Assembly: GCA_001599755.1 (NCBI GenBank)
Contig: BCHX01000001.1
Location: 4,712,001 to 4,776,000 of the forward strand
DNA length: 64,000 nucleotides
From: Gliomastix tumulicola
Taxonomy: Eukaryota; Ascomycota; Sordariomycetes; Hypocreales; Bionectriaceae
Direction of reading: 5' to 3'
A program made the position numbers and the translations under genes. Below the pieces are notes generated by a model. The model was given only the letters and a program-made list of their open reading frames with translations, searched no databases and had not been told where the DNA came from. This document shows positions 33,419 through 44,521 of the stretch, piece by piece (the stretch's first letter is position 1; every line of letters starts with the position of its first letter).

Positions 33419-33811
33419 TCAGGAGGGCCAGGGAATGTGCGTGCGTGAGTGCCGCTTCGACTTATCCGTGCGTGACGGCACCCTCCTGGGCGGCGGAGGC
33501 ATCAGGGTGGACGGATCCATTTGAGCAGGTAATACCGACATCTGAGGCTGAGACATCTGCTGAGGCATCTGCTGAGGCATCTGCTGAGGCATCTGCTGAG
33601 GCATCTGCTGAGGCATCTGCTGAGGCATCTGCTGAGGCATCTGCTGAGGCATCTGCTGAGGCATCTGTTGGGACATCTGTTGGGACATTTCCAACCCAAC
33701 ACCGGCTGGCGTCTGAGGATCGAAAGTGATGCCAAGACCAACGGGTATCTCAGAAGTGAAGGAATGCTCAGCTTCCATTGGTATTCCAGACTGCGATAGA
33801 GGGTACGGCAA
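33419..33811 (-). other. Open, in-frame continuation downstream of the CDK stop codon
   Basis: Directly after the TAG of the Pho85-type kinase the same frame stays open for 131 codons, to a TGA at the left end. The conceptual residues start LPYPLSQSGIPMEAEH, pass through a Met-Pro-Gln-Gln repeat coded by a 12-bp minisatellite, and end in PPPPRRVPSRTDKSKRHS followed by a short tail. A 54-nt segment, 33844..33791, has GT...AG ends (donor GTGCCG, acceptor ATCGCAG), is a multiple of three and contains the TAG. Splicing it would join the kinase to this segment in frame, giving about 466 aa. The donor is weak, so this stays a candidate. Confidence 0.45.
33549..33692. repeat. 12-bp minisatellite, about 12 copies
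   Basis: Tandem units of consensus TGAGGCATCTGC (plus strand), the first and last few diverged (TGAGACATCTGC, TGGGACATCTGT, TGGGACATTTCC). On the minus strand each unit reads as four codons (Met-Pro/Ser-Gln-Gln) in the same frame as the upstream kinase. Being a multiple of three, copy-number change keeps the frame. Confidence 0.95.
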
Positions 33812-34946
33812 CTAGCTGAACCCCGCATAACCCGGAGTCGGCACGCCCTGTTGATATCCCCTCGACTGTGCTTGCATGGCCTGCTGCTGCTGTTGTTGCT
33901 GTTGCTGTTGCTGTTGTTGTTGATGGTGATGGTGGAGCTGCTGCTGCTGGTGCTGGTGCTGCTGATGTTGTTGCTGCTGGTGCATCACCAGGTCGTTGAA
34001 CCAGGGGTGCTGGAGCGCATCATGAGCGCTGATGCGCAGCTCGGGGCGGACCTGAAGCATCCGCTGCAGCAGATCGATACCGGTCGGGTCAATAGCGGGG
34101 AGAATGTTGCGGAGGTCCTGCGTCGCGTACATCTGGAACGTGGGCTTATACTCGGGAAGCTGAGTGATGCCAGGCCATGTGCGCTCGGTGGGCGTGCCCA
34201 TAATGCGGAAGATCTTGATGATCTGATCCTCGTTGGTCGTGCCGGGGAAGAGGGGGCGGCCAGTGTACATCTCGGCCATGATGCAGCCCGCAGACCAAAT
34301 ATCGATGCTCGTGTTGTAGGTTCTGCTGCCAAGGAGAACATCGGGGGCTCGGTACCAGAGAGTAACGACCTCGTTGGAAAATGTGTTGACCGGGATTCCG
34401 AACGCTCGCGCAAGGCCAAAATCACCGAGCTTCAGCAGTCCCTTGCTGTTGATGAGCAGGTTCTGTGGCTTCAGGTCGCGGTGCAGGACCCTGTTCTGGT
34501 GGCAGAAGTCGATACCTCGGAGGAGCTGGTACATAAAGGACTTGATGGTGGCGTGCTTGAGGGCTCCTCGCTCGCCCTGGGTGTCCATGTAGCGCTTGAG
34601 GTCGCCATCCATATACTCGAAAACGAGCATGAGTTTGTTCTCGGTGTGAATAACATCGTGAAGAGTGACAATATTCTCGTGCTTGAGCTCCTTCATCAGG
34701 GAAATCTCTCGAATCGCGGTCGACGGGGTCCCTTCCTCGGAGTCGAGGTGGATCTCCTTGAGGGCGACCAGCTCGCCGGTCTGGCGGTTGCGTCCTTTGA
34801 AGACCTAAAGGTTGGGAGGATGCGCTCGTTAGCCTCGTCGCGCCCAAATGAGACGTGGCTCTCCGGGGTTATCGTACCGTGGCATATGTTCCCTCGCCGA
34901 GCTTTTCAAGCTGCTGGAAAGAGCTGGGGTGTCGTTTCCCGTCCAT
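33812..34946 (-). CDS. PHO85: Pho85-type cyclin-dependent kinase
   Basis: Ser/Thr kinase working with Pcl-type cyclins in phosphate and nutrient sensing and in cell-cycle control. Exons are 34946..34878 and 34804..33812; intron 34877..34805 splits the glycine loop. The conceptual product is 353 aa up to the TAG. ATP loop [12 protein letters not shown] (G17, G19), invariant K39 in VALKEI, PSTAIRE cyclin helix, catalytic HRDLKPQN and LGDFGLAR are all present. The T-loop reads [20 protein letters not shown], the Pho85/CDK5-type form without the usual activating Thr. The tail is Gln/His-rich, coded by CAG/CAC repeats (about 33880-33990). The frame continues open beyond the stop (separate entry), so a longer isoform is possible. 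Confidence 0.95.
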
Positions 34947-35669
34947 GATGCGTCTGTTTGGGGGCGAGAAAAGGGAGGAGGGGGATTTAGATGGTCGGAG
35001 AAGGCACTTTGGGTGGTAAAGCCGGCCAATGCGTCGGCGTCGTCGGTGATTGAGGTGCCGTCAAGATTGGTGTATCTATTGTTGCTTGCTCTCTTTCGTG
35101 GGGATTTTAAGGCGGTCGGGGAAGGAAGAATGGATTGATGGGGTCGCGGTGCGAGGGATTCTGTGATGGGCTGGACTTTGACTCAGTGCCAAATTCATCC
35201 CGCGAAGCCCAACCGTCAAGAACAGAACAGAATGGATCAGGTGGGAGTCGAGCGCTTGAGGGTGGCGTGTGTGTTATCGATAAGGTCCCTTTGACGCTTT
35301 AGCGGTGTGATTGGCCCCTCACGCCACTGAAGCCCCTCATATGCCCCTGTCTGTTTGCGTCTTCGCTGGGCGGGGAGGGACTTTCGGGAGCGCAAAGAGT
35401 GGAAGGTGCGGTGTGGAGCGACGGCCGATCCGTCTTATCAGCTGTCACATGGAGCTTTCGATTGGAGACCCTCCCTGGAGTATCTGCTGCTGTAGATTGC
35501 AAGTCGCCAGGCGGACAAAGGCGTCATCATGAACGCCAACCACCACGTTAATTTGTGCATCAACCCTCCCATGTCTTTCTCCTCGTTTGAGTAATTGTTC
35601 CGCAGCCTCGGTCTTCAGGATACTGATCTGACTCGACGCTCAGTATCCCACGATACTCGACTGCCCACC
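34947..35669. other. Bidirectional promoter between PHO85 and the septin-like gene
   Basis: No gene seen. The septin-like frame is open from 35595, but its first ATG is at 35670. A G-rich stretch lies upstream of the kinase start (about 34960-34995). Confidence 0.6.
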
Positions 35670-37656
35670 ATGAGGCCGATGCCAGGCGCCATGAACGTAT
35701 CGCGTGGCGGGGTTGGGACTGAAGATGACAATCTAACAACACCGACGCCGGCTCCCATAGCGTGCTACATCACCACGGAGGCCGCCCTCGACGCTGCCAA
35801 TGACCACCCGCTGCGGCCGCCTTTCAGTCCCTCGTCTCACCGCCGCAAACGAAGCGGCGAGAATGGGCCCAGCCGTCCTGCCCAAAGCCGAAGCCGAAGT
35901 CGCGCTCCGTCCCCAGCTCTGACCAGCACCAGCCTCGCGTCACTGTCTTCGTCCGCATTAGACCTGGACCTGGAGCCAGGAACGCCTCACTGCCATTCTC
36001 CGAGCCTTCCGCCGGCCCGTACTGGCTTGTCTTCGGTGTCGGTCATCAGCAGCGTGTCCTCCAGAAGGCATTCCGTGGCGACCTCGTCCCAGCCCGAGCG
36101 TGATCAACTGTCTAGGCACAGTACCGATGGACAGTCACAGCATGACGACTCGCAGCTCATTATGCCCAGTCTTCAAGTGCCCCAACGCAGGCCTTTCTCC
36201 GTGTCTGGGAAGTCGGTGGGGAAGCTCAAGATACTCATCGCAGGACCACCAGGTAAGCCTGACATTGTCGAGCATTGTGAAAGAGATAGCTCCCGATATG
36301 ACGGCCTAACAAAATGGAAACTAGGGACCGGCAAAGGCACCATCATTCGTGCAATTTCTCAGTGCTGCGAGCATATCGTCCATATAGACCCCGAGGCATC
36401 GCCTACGACTGACATAATGAACGAAATCTACGCCAGCACAAGGCCGCGATCACTGTGGCAATCGCAACTAAGCTCTCGGCCGTCTTCGAAAAGGAGACTA
36501 TCTACCAGTGAGGTATTAGACAGGAACTTATGTTTCGTTGTTCGCTCGCCACAGCGGCGCTCTTCCCCATCGATGGAGGCCGAAATGCACTATCTCGAAT
36601 CACGCCTACAGTCCGTTCTGGAGAAGCCTTTGGATGACTCTGATCTATGGAGTCTTTTGACGCACGGGGGTCAACCAAACGTTGATCTCGTGATGTACAT
36701 GGTTCCTCATACCGGTAAGTTGCCTCGTGGGTCGGTCTTTGGAAATAGTGGCTTCTAACATTGTGGCAGGCCTTGCACGGAGCGATATCGACTTTATCAG
36801 AGAAGTCCAGGGGAAAACAAATGTCGTGCTTCTCTTGGCGAGGTCAGACGAGATTCACGTGGAAGATATCGATGAGCGCAAGGAGCGTATCAAGCAGCAA
36901 GTTGCCGACCACGGCCTAGACTGTTTCTCGTTCCCTGGCGACGGGGCAGACGATGCCGAGGCGGAAGTCCACGTGTTCGCTGTTTCAAGCTTGACTAAGC
37001 CTGATTACGATGTCATCGATGCCAGCGTCCTGATGGATTCGGCGTACATTCAGCCCTTGGTACCAACAGAGCTTGCAACACTGATGGAGCGGGTCTGCTC
37101 AGAGGAGGGTAGTACTTGGCTCCGACAGTCGGCGGCTACCAAATGCATCAGTTGGCGCAGAGAACACTCGAACGACTACGCACACTTCGCAGCACATACC
37201 GCCCTGACCTTCCGAGACCCGGCAAAGTGCGCACTGAGCCCCGTGTTAACCATGAACCCCTTCGGGGCCAGTCGTTACTGGCATCGCGTGGAACTATCGG
37301 ACTGGGCCGACGGTCTTCGCAAGAGCCTCGAGTCGGCCAGGATGGACGAAATGTCACGGCAGGCTGAGGAGTTCGAGTTTCTACGACAGTGGCAGTCTTG
37401 GGAGCTTGTCCGGCAGCGCAGGCATGGTTCCGACAAGTCAGAATCTCGGGTTTCAACGCCAAACTTAGTTCACCAAGACCCGTTGGGTGTGCTCCAGATG
37501 GCTGGCGTGCTACGCAGGAATGGCCGGCTCGCTCTGGAACTTGTGAGTATCCCTGGTCTGCTCAGCTGCTTTGCAGCGCTCCTGGCTGAGCCGGAGCCGA
37601 TTGTTGCTTGGAGTATGAAGAGCTTGGTTGTGGATGTTACGTGGTGGCTGCCTTGA
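35670..37656 (+). CDS. Septin-like GTPase with altered P-loop
   Basis: Septin-type G-domain protein, predicted 619 aa. Exons are 35670..36252, 36325..36714 and 36770..37656. A long Ser/Pro/Arg-rich N-terminal region (about 190 aa) precedes the G domain. G1 is IAGPPGTGKGT, split by intron 1 inside the loop. The residue after Gly-Lys is Gly rather than Ser/Thr, so Mg/GTP binding may be altered. The following blocks are QPNVDLVMYMVPHTGLARSD, IDFIREVQGKTNVVLLLARSDE (G4-like, ARSD where septins have AKAD) and PFGASRYWHRVELSDWADGL near the end. This fits the divergent AspE-type or septin-domain proteins of filamentous fungi rather than core septins. A GTGAGT...TTTGCAG pair near 37542-37575 is too short (34 nt) to be a credible intron. 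Role in the cytoskeleton is inferred from family only. Confidence 0.8.
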
Positions 37657-38155
37657 GGCTGGAGCGGTAGAGGTTGAGTAGGTGCCCGCTGAAGTTGGTC
37701 TGGCTTAGGAAACGATATTATGCGTGTATGTCCCTCGCTACTCTTTTTATACTATACCACGGGAAAGGGAGGCAGTCTATCTTTTTGAGTCTAAATTCGT
37801 TGCTACATTACACTGTCATGTGCCACCGTCCATGTGCCATCTAAATATTCGCCCCCGCCAATAAACATTACTCAGACACACAAATGAAGACAACAACTAA
37901 ACTAGTCTTGTAGTTAGCATTATTCCCATTGTTATGATCATCATCTAGTTTCCGTCAACCGTGCAGTTCCGTGAACTCGTAGTCTGAATGCCACTCCCCT
38001 ATAGGGTAGGCAGCCTCGAGACGATTTCACCTCAGGCTTACCTGAAGATTTAGATGGAGGGGTTCTGACTAACATGCCACTCATATGTGAAATATGATAG
38101 TGAGCCTCGTCAAAGCGACTGGGACGTCTGTCTTACCTACACGCCCTCGAAAAAC
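37657..38155. other. Intergenic, no gene seen
   Basis: 3' flank of the septin-like gene and promoter of DML1. An upstream open frame begins at 38087 in the same frame, but the family's typical N terminus begins at the ATG at 38156. Confidence 0.6.
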
Positions 38156-39864
38156 ATGCGAGAAATAGTTACTCTCCAGCTTGGTCACCTGAGCAACTTT
38201 GTGGCGACCCATTTCTGGAATGCTCAGGTATTACTGTTGAGGATGATACAGATAGAACTCCAAGACTGACATATTCATCCAGGAGTCCTATTTCACCTAC
38301 TCAAAAGATGAGGAGTCCTCCATAGACCATGATGTTCACTGGAGGCCGGGCCTTGCATCAGATGGCTCCGACACGTTCTTACCACGGACTGTCATCTACG
38401 ATCTGAAGGGAGGCTTTGGCTCTCTTCGCAAGATCAATGCCCTCTACGACCCGACGGAGGAGAGCGAGGCTGCGTCCGCATCGTCACTATGGTGAGAATG
38501 CACTGTACTTGCCCAGGGAGAGAATTGTGACCTGGATGTCGCACTGACTCAGCGGAATCCAGGCCCGGCCAGTCCGTCGTTCACAAGCAAGAAGCCATCC
38601 AGCAGAGCGCGTACCAGCAAGCCCTAGACGCAGGCACCCAGCCCTCCAAGCTGACCAGATCCGCCGTCCGCTACTGGTCAGACTTCTCCCGCACCTTCTT
38701 CCACCCGCGCTCCCTCAGCCAGCTCTACGACTTCGAGCTCAACTCGTCCATCCGCCCCTTTGACCGCTTCGCCGCCGGGTCGGAGCTCTTCAACACGCTC
38801 GAGAAGGACGAGGACATGGTCGACCGGGACTTCCGGCCGTTCGCAGAGGAGTGCGACCGCATGCAGGGCGTGCAGCTCTTCGCGACGCTCGACGACGCCT
38901 GGGGCGGCTTCGCGGGGCGCTACCTGAGCTCGCTGCGGGACGAGTATCCCAAGACGTGCATCTGGCTCTGGGGGCTGACGAGCCCCATGAACCAGGTGCC
39001 GAGGGAGAAGAGGCAGCTGAGGATAGCGAACACGGCGCAGAGCATCGCGGACGCGTGCTCTCTTGCGTCCATGGTCGTGCCCGTGTCATTGCCCGAGAGG
39101 CTGCCGGGTCGTATCAGCCTCGACCCGGCATCGCCGTGGCACGTGTCCAGTGTGATGGGCACGGCTGTAGAGTCCGCCCTGCTTCCGACACGTCTGGCTT
39201 CGAAGCCTGGACTTCAGCCTTCTTCGATGTGGGACGTGGCAGACGGGCTGAACACGACAGGCACGCAGACGCTAGCCAAGTTGAAGATGACGGTTGGCGA
39301 TGCCGCGTCAAATAGCTCCAAGTCAGAAGACGAAGATGATACTCACGACCAAGTCGACTTCTTCGGGCTTGGTCAGATGAAAGGATCGCTACCTCGATCA
39401 AAGAGAACCCGCCTCTTCGGACAAGTTTCATGCTACAGAGGATCAGGACCTGGTGAGGAAGATGGTGTGGCCGAGGCCACAGACTTTAGGGCCCGTCGCC
39501 TCCCAGGAGATCCCATCGTTCAGAAGTTAGTCCCATACCTTTGCCATCCCTGCCAGTCTCTGACTTACTACTACCTTGCTGACCTGATATACTGTGTAGT
39601 TACGATTCATCGCTCAAGTTCCCCCTTCTGGATAGCTTCCCTGTCGTCTATCCTGACAGCCAAAATGCCACTGGCCTGAGTGTTAGGACAGCTCTGTCAA
39701 CAGAGACGTCTCTCATGCCACATCTGAAAGCCCTGCGAACGCAGTCGACCTGGTCCGTAGCACTGGACGAGCGTGAGGCGCTATCTAATAGCTTAGGAGA
39801 CATCGCGGACGCGTACAAGGATGACTGGGATAGTGGCAGCGACGATGACGATGACGAAATATGA
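38156..39864 (+). CDS. DML1: Misato/Dml1 tubulin-like protein (mitochondrial DNA inheritance)
   Basis: Dml1/Misato proteins carry a tubulin-like fold and are needed for mitochondrial distribution and mtDNA inheritance. Exons are 38156..38227, 38283..38491, 38563..39525 and 39600..39864, giving 502 aa; all introns are GT-AG. The N terminus [20 protein letters not shown] is the conserved Misato segment. Then come [41 protein letters not shown], the tubulin-like block [21 protein letters not shown], and [11 protein letters not shown]. The C terminus is acidic ([10 protein letters not shown]). The join [17 protein letters not shown] across the last intron keeps the frame and a family-like motif. 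The length is as expected for fungal Dml1. Confidence 0.92.
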
Positions 39865-39885
39865 GTTAAGCTTGTAGTAAGATAA

Positions 39886-39917
<32 letters not shown>

Positions 39918-40659
39918 CAAATTCCTAAATATGAAGCAGCTCTTGAATGATTTTGATTGGGGGCCGTGTGACCCCCGAATGGTAGATCTATTATTGGTCT
40001 ACAGAAGTCGGCTATCTAAGCGCGCTCCAGCGGCAGGCAACCGCCGGGCAAGGCAAGGCAAGTTTCACGATACTCTGGAGTAGCGTCGCCTCAGGATGCC
40101 AGGCACGGAGTCGCTTCTCGGGTATCGGACCGCGTACGACGCTCCTTACGTCAATCTGGGCGTGAAGTCTAGTCCTCCGTACTCATCTTCCTGTCACCTC
40201 ATTTTCCGTCTGTTTTCGTCTTTTCTGGTTGTTGGACCCTACCCGCGGCGCAAACTAGGCGCTCTGTTGATTTTGCATCTTTTTGTGGCCTTGAGACGGA
40301 GGCACGCTGGGCTGTGTTCCGGCGAGAACGAGACGCAGGATCGTGGCGCTTAGCGCGAGCGACGATAGTGATGCTCATACTGGGGAAGCGATCGGAGGCC
40401 CGCCGCTTCAGATGACTTGGTTGCCCCCTGCCGAGGCTGTCAGTGAAGTATTGTTTTCCTGGGCTGCCAGACCATATATAGTTCTTATAATGTCAGTCAA
40501 ATCGCAGCTTTGCAAACAATCTTGTCCCGAAGGGGGAGCTCAAAGCAAGAGATGACCACGTTCTTGCAACTTCGGAGAACTTCAAGAAATTGACCAAACC
40601 GAGGGAGATCTAAATGGTAAGTTGATATCGGCGAATGTGGATGGGTAAGGGTGATGGAT
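39865..40659. other. Intergenic between convergent genes, no gene seen
   Basis: Contains the AAC microsatellite at 39887-39916 and no supported gene. Two short plus frames (40096..40353 and 40343..40555) have no family signature. Confidence 0.6.
39887..39916. repeat. (ACA)n / (AAC)n trinucleotide microsatellite
   Basis: About ten AAC units just past the DML1 stop codon, probably within its 3' untranslated region. Confidence 0.9.
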
Positions 40660-42957
40660 TTAGCCTGCGGAGGCGACTGAGGTTTGTTGACGCTTTGCTG
40701 TTCGTTGGTGATCCTGAGAACCGATTAGTTTGCTGAGCCCTCGTTTCGTCCCGAGAAAGCTATGGAGCGGGTTGTCTTGGTTGCCATCGTGCGGTGGCCG
40801 ACTTGGAGTAAATACCTCTGTGGCCTCTCGCTTCTTGGTAATTCCATTCGCAGCTGGCTTGGCGCGGGCTTTCTTCTGTGGTTTCACCTCTCCTGCTTCG
40901 AATACGTCGTCCGGAAGGTCGAAGCTAATCAGTCAGTAGGCCAGTTCCTCACAACTTGGTGTGGATAGGTTCTTGTTGGTATTTGACTTACTTCTTAACG
41001 TGTCGAACGCCAATGGAAGCCAGATCCACCAACTCGTCTTTGTACTTCGGCCACGAGGTGCAGAGAGCCTTGAAGTCGTCAACCTGGTATGAGAGGTCGA
41101 GAGATTTCGCGCCTGACTAGTCAGCATACTCTGGCAGGTAAAATAAAAGAGAGAGGAGGACCAGGAGCCCGATACAATCATCGATAAGCCTTGGATTTGC
41201 CGGGCAATACATACCTTCCGCAAGTTCCAGTCCAATGTAGTGGGTGGTCGTGTAGATAATTCTTGGCTTCGGGGGCTCGGGGGCGGCTTCGGCTTCGGCC
41301 TCGGTCTCAGTTTTGATGGCTGGCACTTGATCTTGCTGGCTTGGAGAGGTTCCATTCACTTGGGCTGTAGCACCTTCCTCCTCCTCCTTCTTGATATCCG
41401 ACTCATTTCCGTTTTCGGTTTTGATAGTACCGTTGCTGACCTGCGGAGTCTCGTCTTTGGCTGCTTCTGTCTTTGGTTGGCTGATATCGGGCTCCTCAGG
41501 GTCAGTGGTGACGAAATCAAGGCTGCCCTCCTGTACCTGAGCAATCTCTTCGTCGGTGGTACAGCGGTGGCGACGTTCGAAGCCCTTTGTAAAAGGATGC
41601 GCCAATGCAATGCTCGCGTGTGTTTCGATCCTTTGCACAAGCATTCGAACCTTTGACTCCACGTAACCAGACCACACCTTGTGAGCTTCCTTGGTCTTGC
41701 CTGTGGCAACGACACAGATATAGTACTTGTATCCAGCAGTGAAGAATCTGTGCTTGACGAACAGGTCCTTCCACGGCGCTTTCCCAGCCAAGATGCCCTC
41801 GGACAGCTGTAGGCCACGCTTGAGCTCTTTCTGAATGACTGTCATCGTGGACCGGGTGATATTGAAGGTTGAGCACATGGACGGGTAGGCGGGGGTGATA
41901 ACAGGCATGAGATGGAAAGAATCGCCCTTATTAGCCTGAGAAGATGGTTAGATGCTTACGCGCTGGCCGAATGGAGGAGAGACAGCTCGGGACATGGCTG
42001 AAAGACGTACCTTTGGATTCCACACACGAACGGGGAGTGAGCCACTCTCGATGTGCTTCAACAGCACCGGCTGTGGCCATGGCCAGTGGGCGATGAGAAG
42101 GAAGAACTTGTTGACGATGACTGCTGGCGTCGCTTTGGGATATAGCTGGCACACACGGGCCACCATCATTGCCCACGCTACACCTCCTGGAAAAGCCATA
42201 ATGTTGGCATATATAGCACGACGCTGAGCCCAGAGTTTGATGGCTCTCAGGGCCATCCGAAAAGTACTCCGCTCTGGTACGAGTTCCAGAATCTCATTTG
42301 TAACTCGATTGCCGTTGAGTGATCGCAGCTCAAACTCGTCCAATCCACGCAGCACCCCGTTGTCTTTAAGCGTCAGGTTTGGATCCAGCTGTTTCTGAAT
42401 GATCCTGGAGAAAATCAGGTCGATGCTGATGCCCGAGTATTCGAATTTAATGATGGGTACGTAGGCGTCCGTGACCACAGCCATATCGGTGATTGCGCCC
42501 TTGGGCGCCATTTCGACGAGAAGCTTGGGAAAATGCTTGAAGTAATCTTCACGTGTCACGTATCGTGGGGCGACGACGAGGGTATCGATATCGGAGCCTG
42601 GACCGTAAACACCGAGTAGAAAGCTTCCGTACGTAAAGATTTTGCCAATCGCATTCCGAATGAGGACCTCGTTCTTGGGCTCCTTCTCCCGAGCCACTTG
42701 CTTCACGAAGGCGACGCAGATCTCATCAAGAGATTTGAGCACCTGCTTTCTGTGACGGACATCAGCACTGGCAGGGTACAGAGGCAACCAGGCTCTTCGC
42801 TGGGTTCGGCCTACCTCTTCTCCGTCTCGGCTGGAGTCTCGAACGTATTCTCTCGCTTCAACTGCTCGATGAGTAGAGATGTGGCGTGGAGCTCGGCGTC
42901 GGTAGGGAGGTCGACCTTCATTGGCGGCGTGACGCCATACATTTGATCGGATGACAT
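40660..42957 (-). CDS. PAP1: Nuclear poly(A) polymerase
   Basis: Adds poly(A) tails to pre-mRNA with the cleavage and polyadenylation factor. Exons are 42957..42815, 42749..42011, 41935..41215, 41112..40992 and 40924..40660, giving 662 aa. N terminus MSSDQMYGVTPPMK is family-typical. The nucleotidyltransferase signature is FTYGSFLLGVYGPGSDIDTL, with catalytic D101 and D103 and the third Asp D158 in GISIDLIF. The PAP central domain (LRAIKLWAQRRAIYAN; FPGGVAWAMMVARVCQLYP) and RNA-binding domain (DLFVKHRFFTAGYKYYICVV) follow. The Glu/Lys-rich region inside the RNA-binding domain is a common fungal insertion. The C terminus is basic, with KKARAKPAANGITKKREA. All four introns are GT-AG and frame-consistent. 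Confidence 0.95.
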
Positions 42958-44521
42958 GATGAAAGGGTGCGTCGGCGGAATTCGGGGCGAAGCAGAACTG
43001 ATTGTTGTCCACAGTCGGGATGCGAAAGTCGTTCCGAATGTCGGCACTCAAAAATGCGTTGGGGAACGAAGCTCTCCAGATGATCCCGTCGTCGCTTCCG
43101 TTGGCACGATGCGGCCACTGACCTGACCAAAGACGCCCGCTGAGAAAAAAGAAAACAAAAGGAATCAATACTACGAGTACCGTCACACTCGACTGAAGGA
43201 AAGAATAATGACAAGGAAATGCTTCGTATTTACGCCGGAAGGGGATTTCGGAACGAATCCAGTGAGGATAGCCTGAGGCTGGTGGAAATCTTTCGAGGTG
43301 ATAAACATGCACACGAGTGGCCCGTGCTTGGGGGCCTTACTTAAAGCGGTTAGCGGCTACGAGGATAGTCTTGTTCGCGGCCCAGTCGTGTTAATGAATG
43401 TTACATATTGACACAGGCTCAAAACTCTCTGGGAGCTACCGTCAAAAGCTCCCCAACGATTGCGAGGCGGGCAAATGGATCTGGCAGTCTGAGAGAATGT
43501 CGGATAGGGTGGAAACAAAGGACAAAAATGCGATGCTTGCTATGTTGTCATTGTTTACTTGTCTCGACTGACATCCGGTCGGGGGTATGCAAGTGATTTG
43601 GGCATATCCGGGTGAGGGTACCTTGTGTGGGTACCCAGGTCTCAGTCGGTGGCATGTGGTTGAATAAATACTTAAAATACAGGGCCATACAATTTGGGTG
43701 CGGATGTGTCTCAAGCATTTATTCGATCGCTTGGGTGGACAAAAGAAATGTCACACTCCCGGTGGGTACTGGCGGGTGGTGCCGCCCCTTTCTTTTTGGT
43801 GGCATCATGCAGCCCACGAACGTAAGAAGTCCCTTGAACGAACCCCTGGAAAACACTGAACGCGCCATAACGCGATCCCGGTTCCGTCTCCGTCATCTTT
43901 CAAACTCCACCTGGGTTTCGAAGCAATAAACTTTCCCACTCCATTTTGTTGAAATGCGCATTTCTGTAAATCAAAGCCTACACTCATGACTCCCACCACT
44001 TCCTCGAAAATTACCGATCCCGAGCCAGCGATACCGATTCCTCAATAGCATTTTACTATTGTTTGGTGCATAATCTTGCGACAACTGCCGATCGTCTCGC
44101 GCCCGCCAGAGCCCTTCGTTTCGCTTCCTGGCCGACTCGACAACAGACCACCCGTTGCGTCGCACTTGCCTGTAGTGACCCGACTGCCTGCGCAACTTGT
44201 GTACTTCAACACGGCGGACTCGTTTCTAAGTCACTCTACAATCGCCATCGAAGATCATACCTATTTTGAAGAAGCACGCCGGGCCCTCGTCGCATTGCTC
44301 TTTCAGGCCATCCTTACCCAGCCGCTTACTACGTATACGTTCGAAGCACTACAATTGGATTCATATTTATATATCGGCTTCAAGACGCGCCGCGGCAAAC
44401 CTGCGACATCCTGTACCCAGCGTCTTCTCTAAGGCAGCCCCGTTCATTTCGTCAAAGGGCCTGCGCCAGCCGTCACCCACACGTACACACGGTCACAAGC
44501 GGTAGGAGGCGGTGATTCAGT
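42958..44521. other. Intergenic between divergent PAP1 and forkhead genes
   Basis: No gene supported. The PAP1 frame is open upstream in a different register (to 43312), but that part does not look protein-like. Two GGTACC sites lie near 43617 and 43632. The right end is the presumed leader of the forkhead gene. Confidence 0.55.

Noticed and set aside
37542..37575. GTGAGT...TTTGCAG near the end of the septin-like gene
   Set aside because: At 34 nt it is shorter than any credible intron here; splicing gives only a short unrelated tail.
43048..43312. N-terminal extension of poly(A) polymerase from the upstream frame
   Set aside because: The frame is in a different register from the true exon 1, and its residues do not resemble the family.
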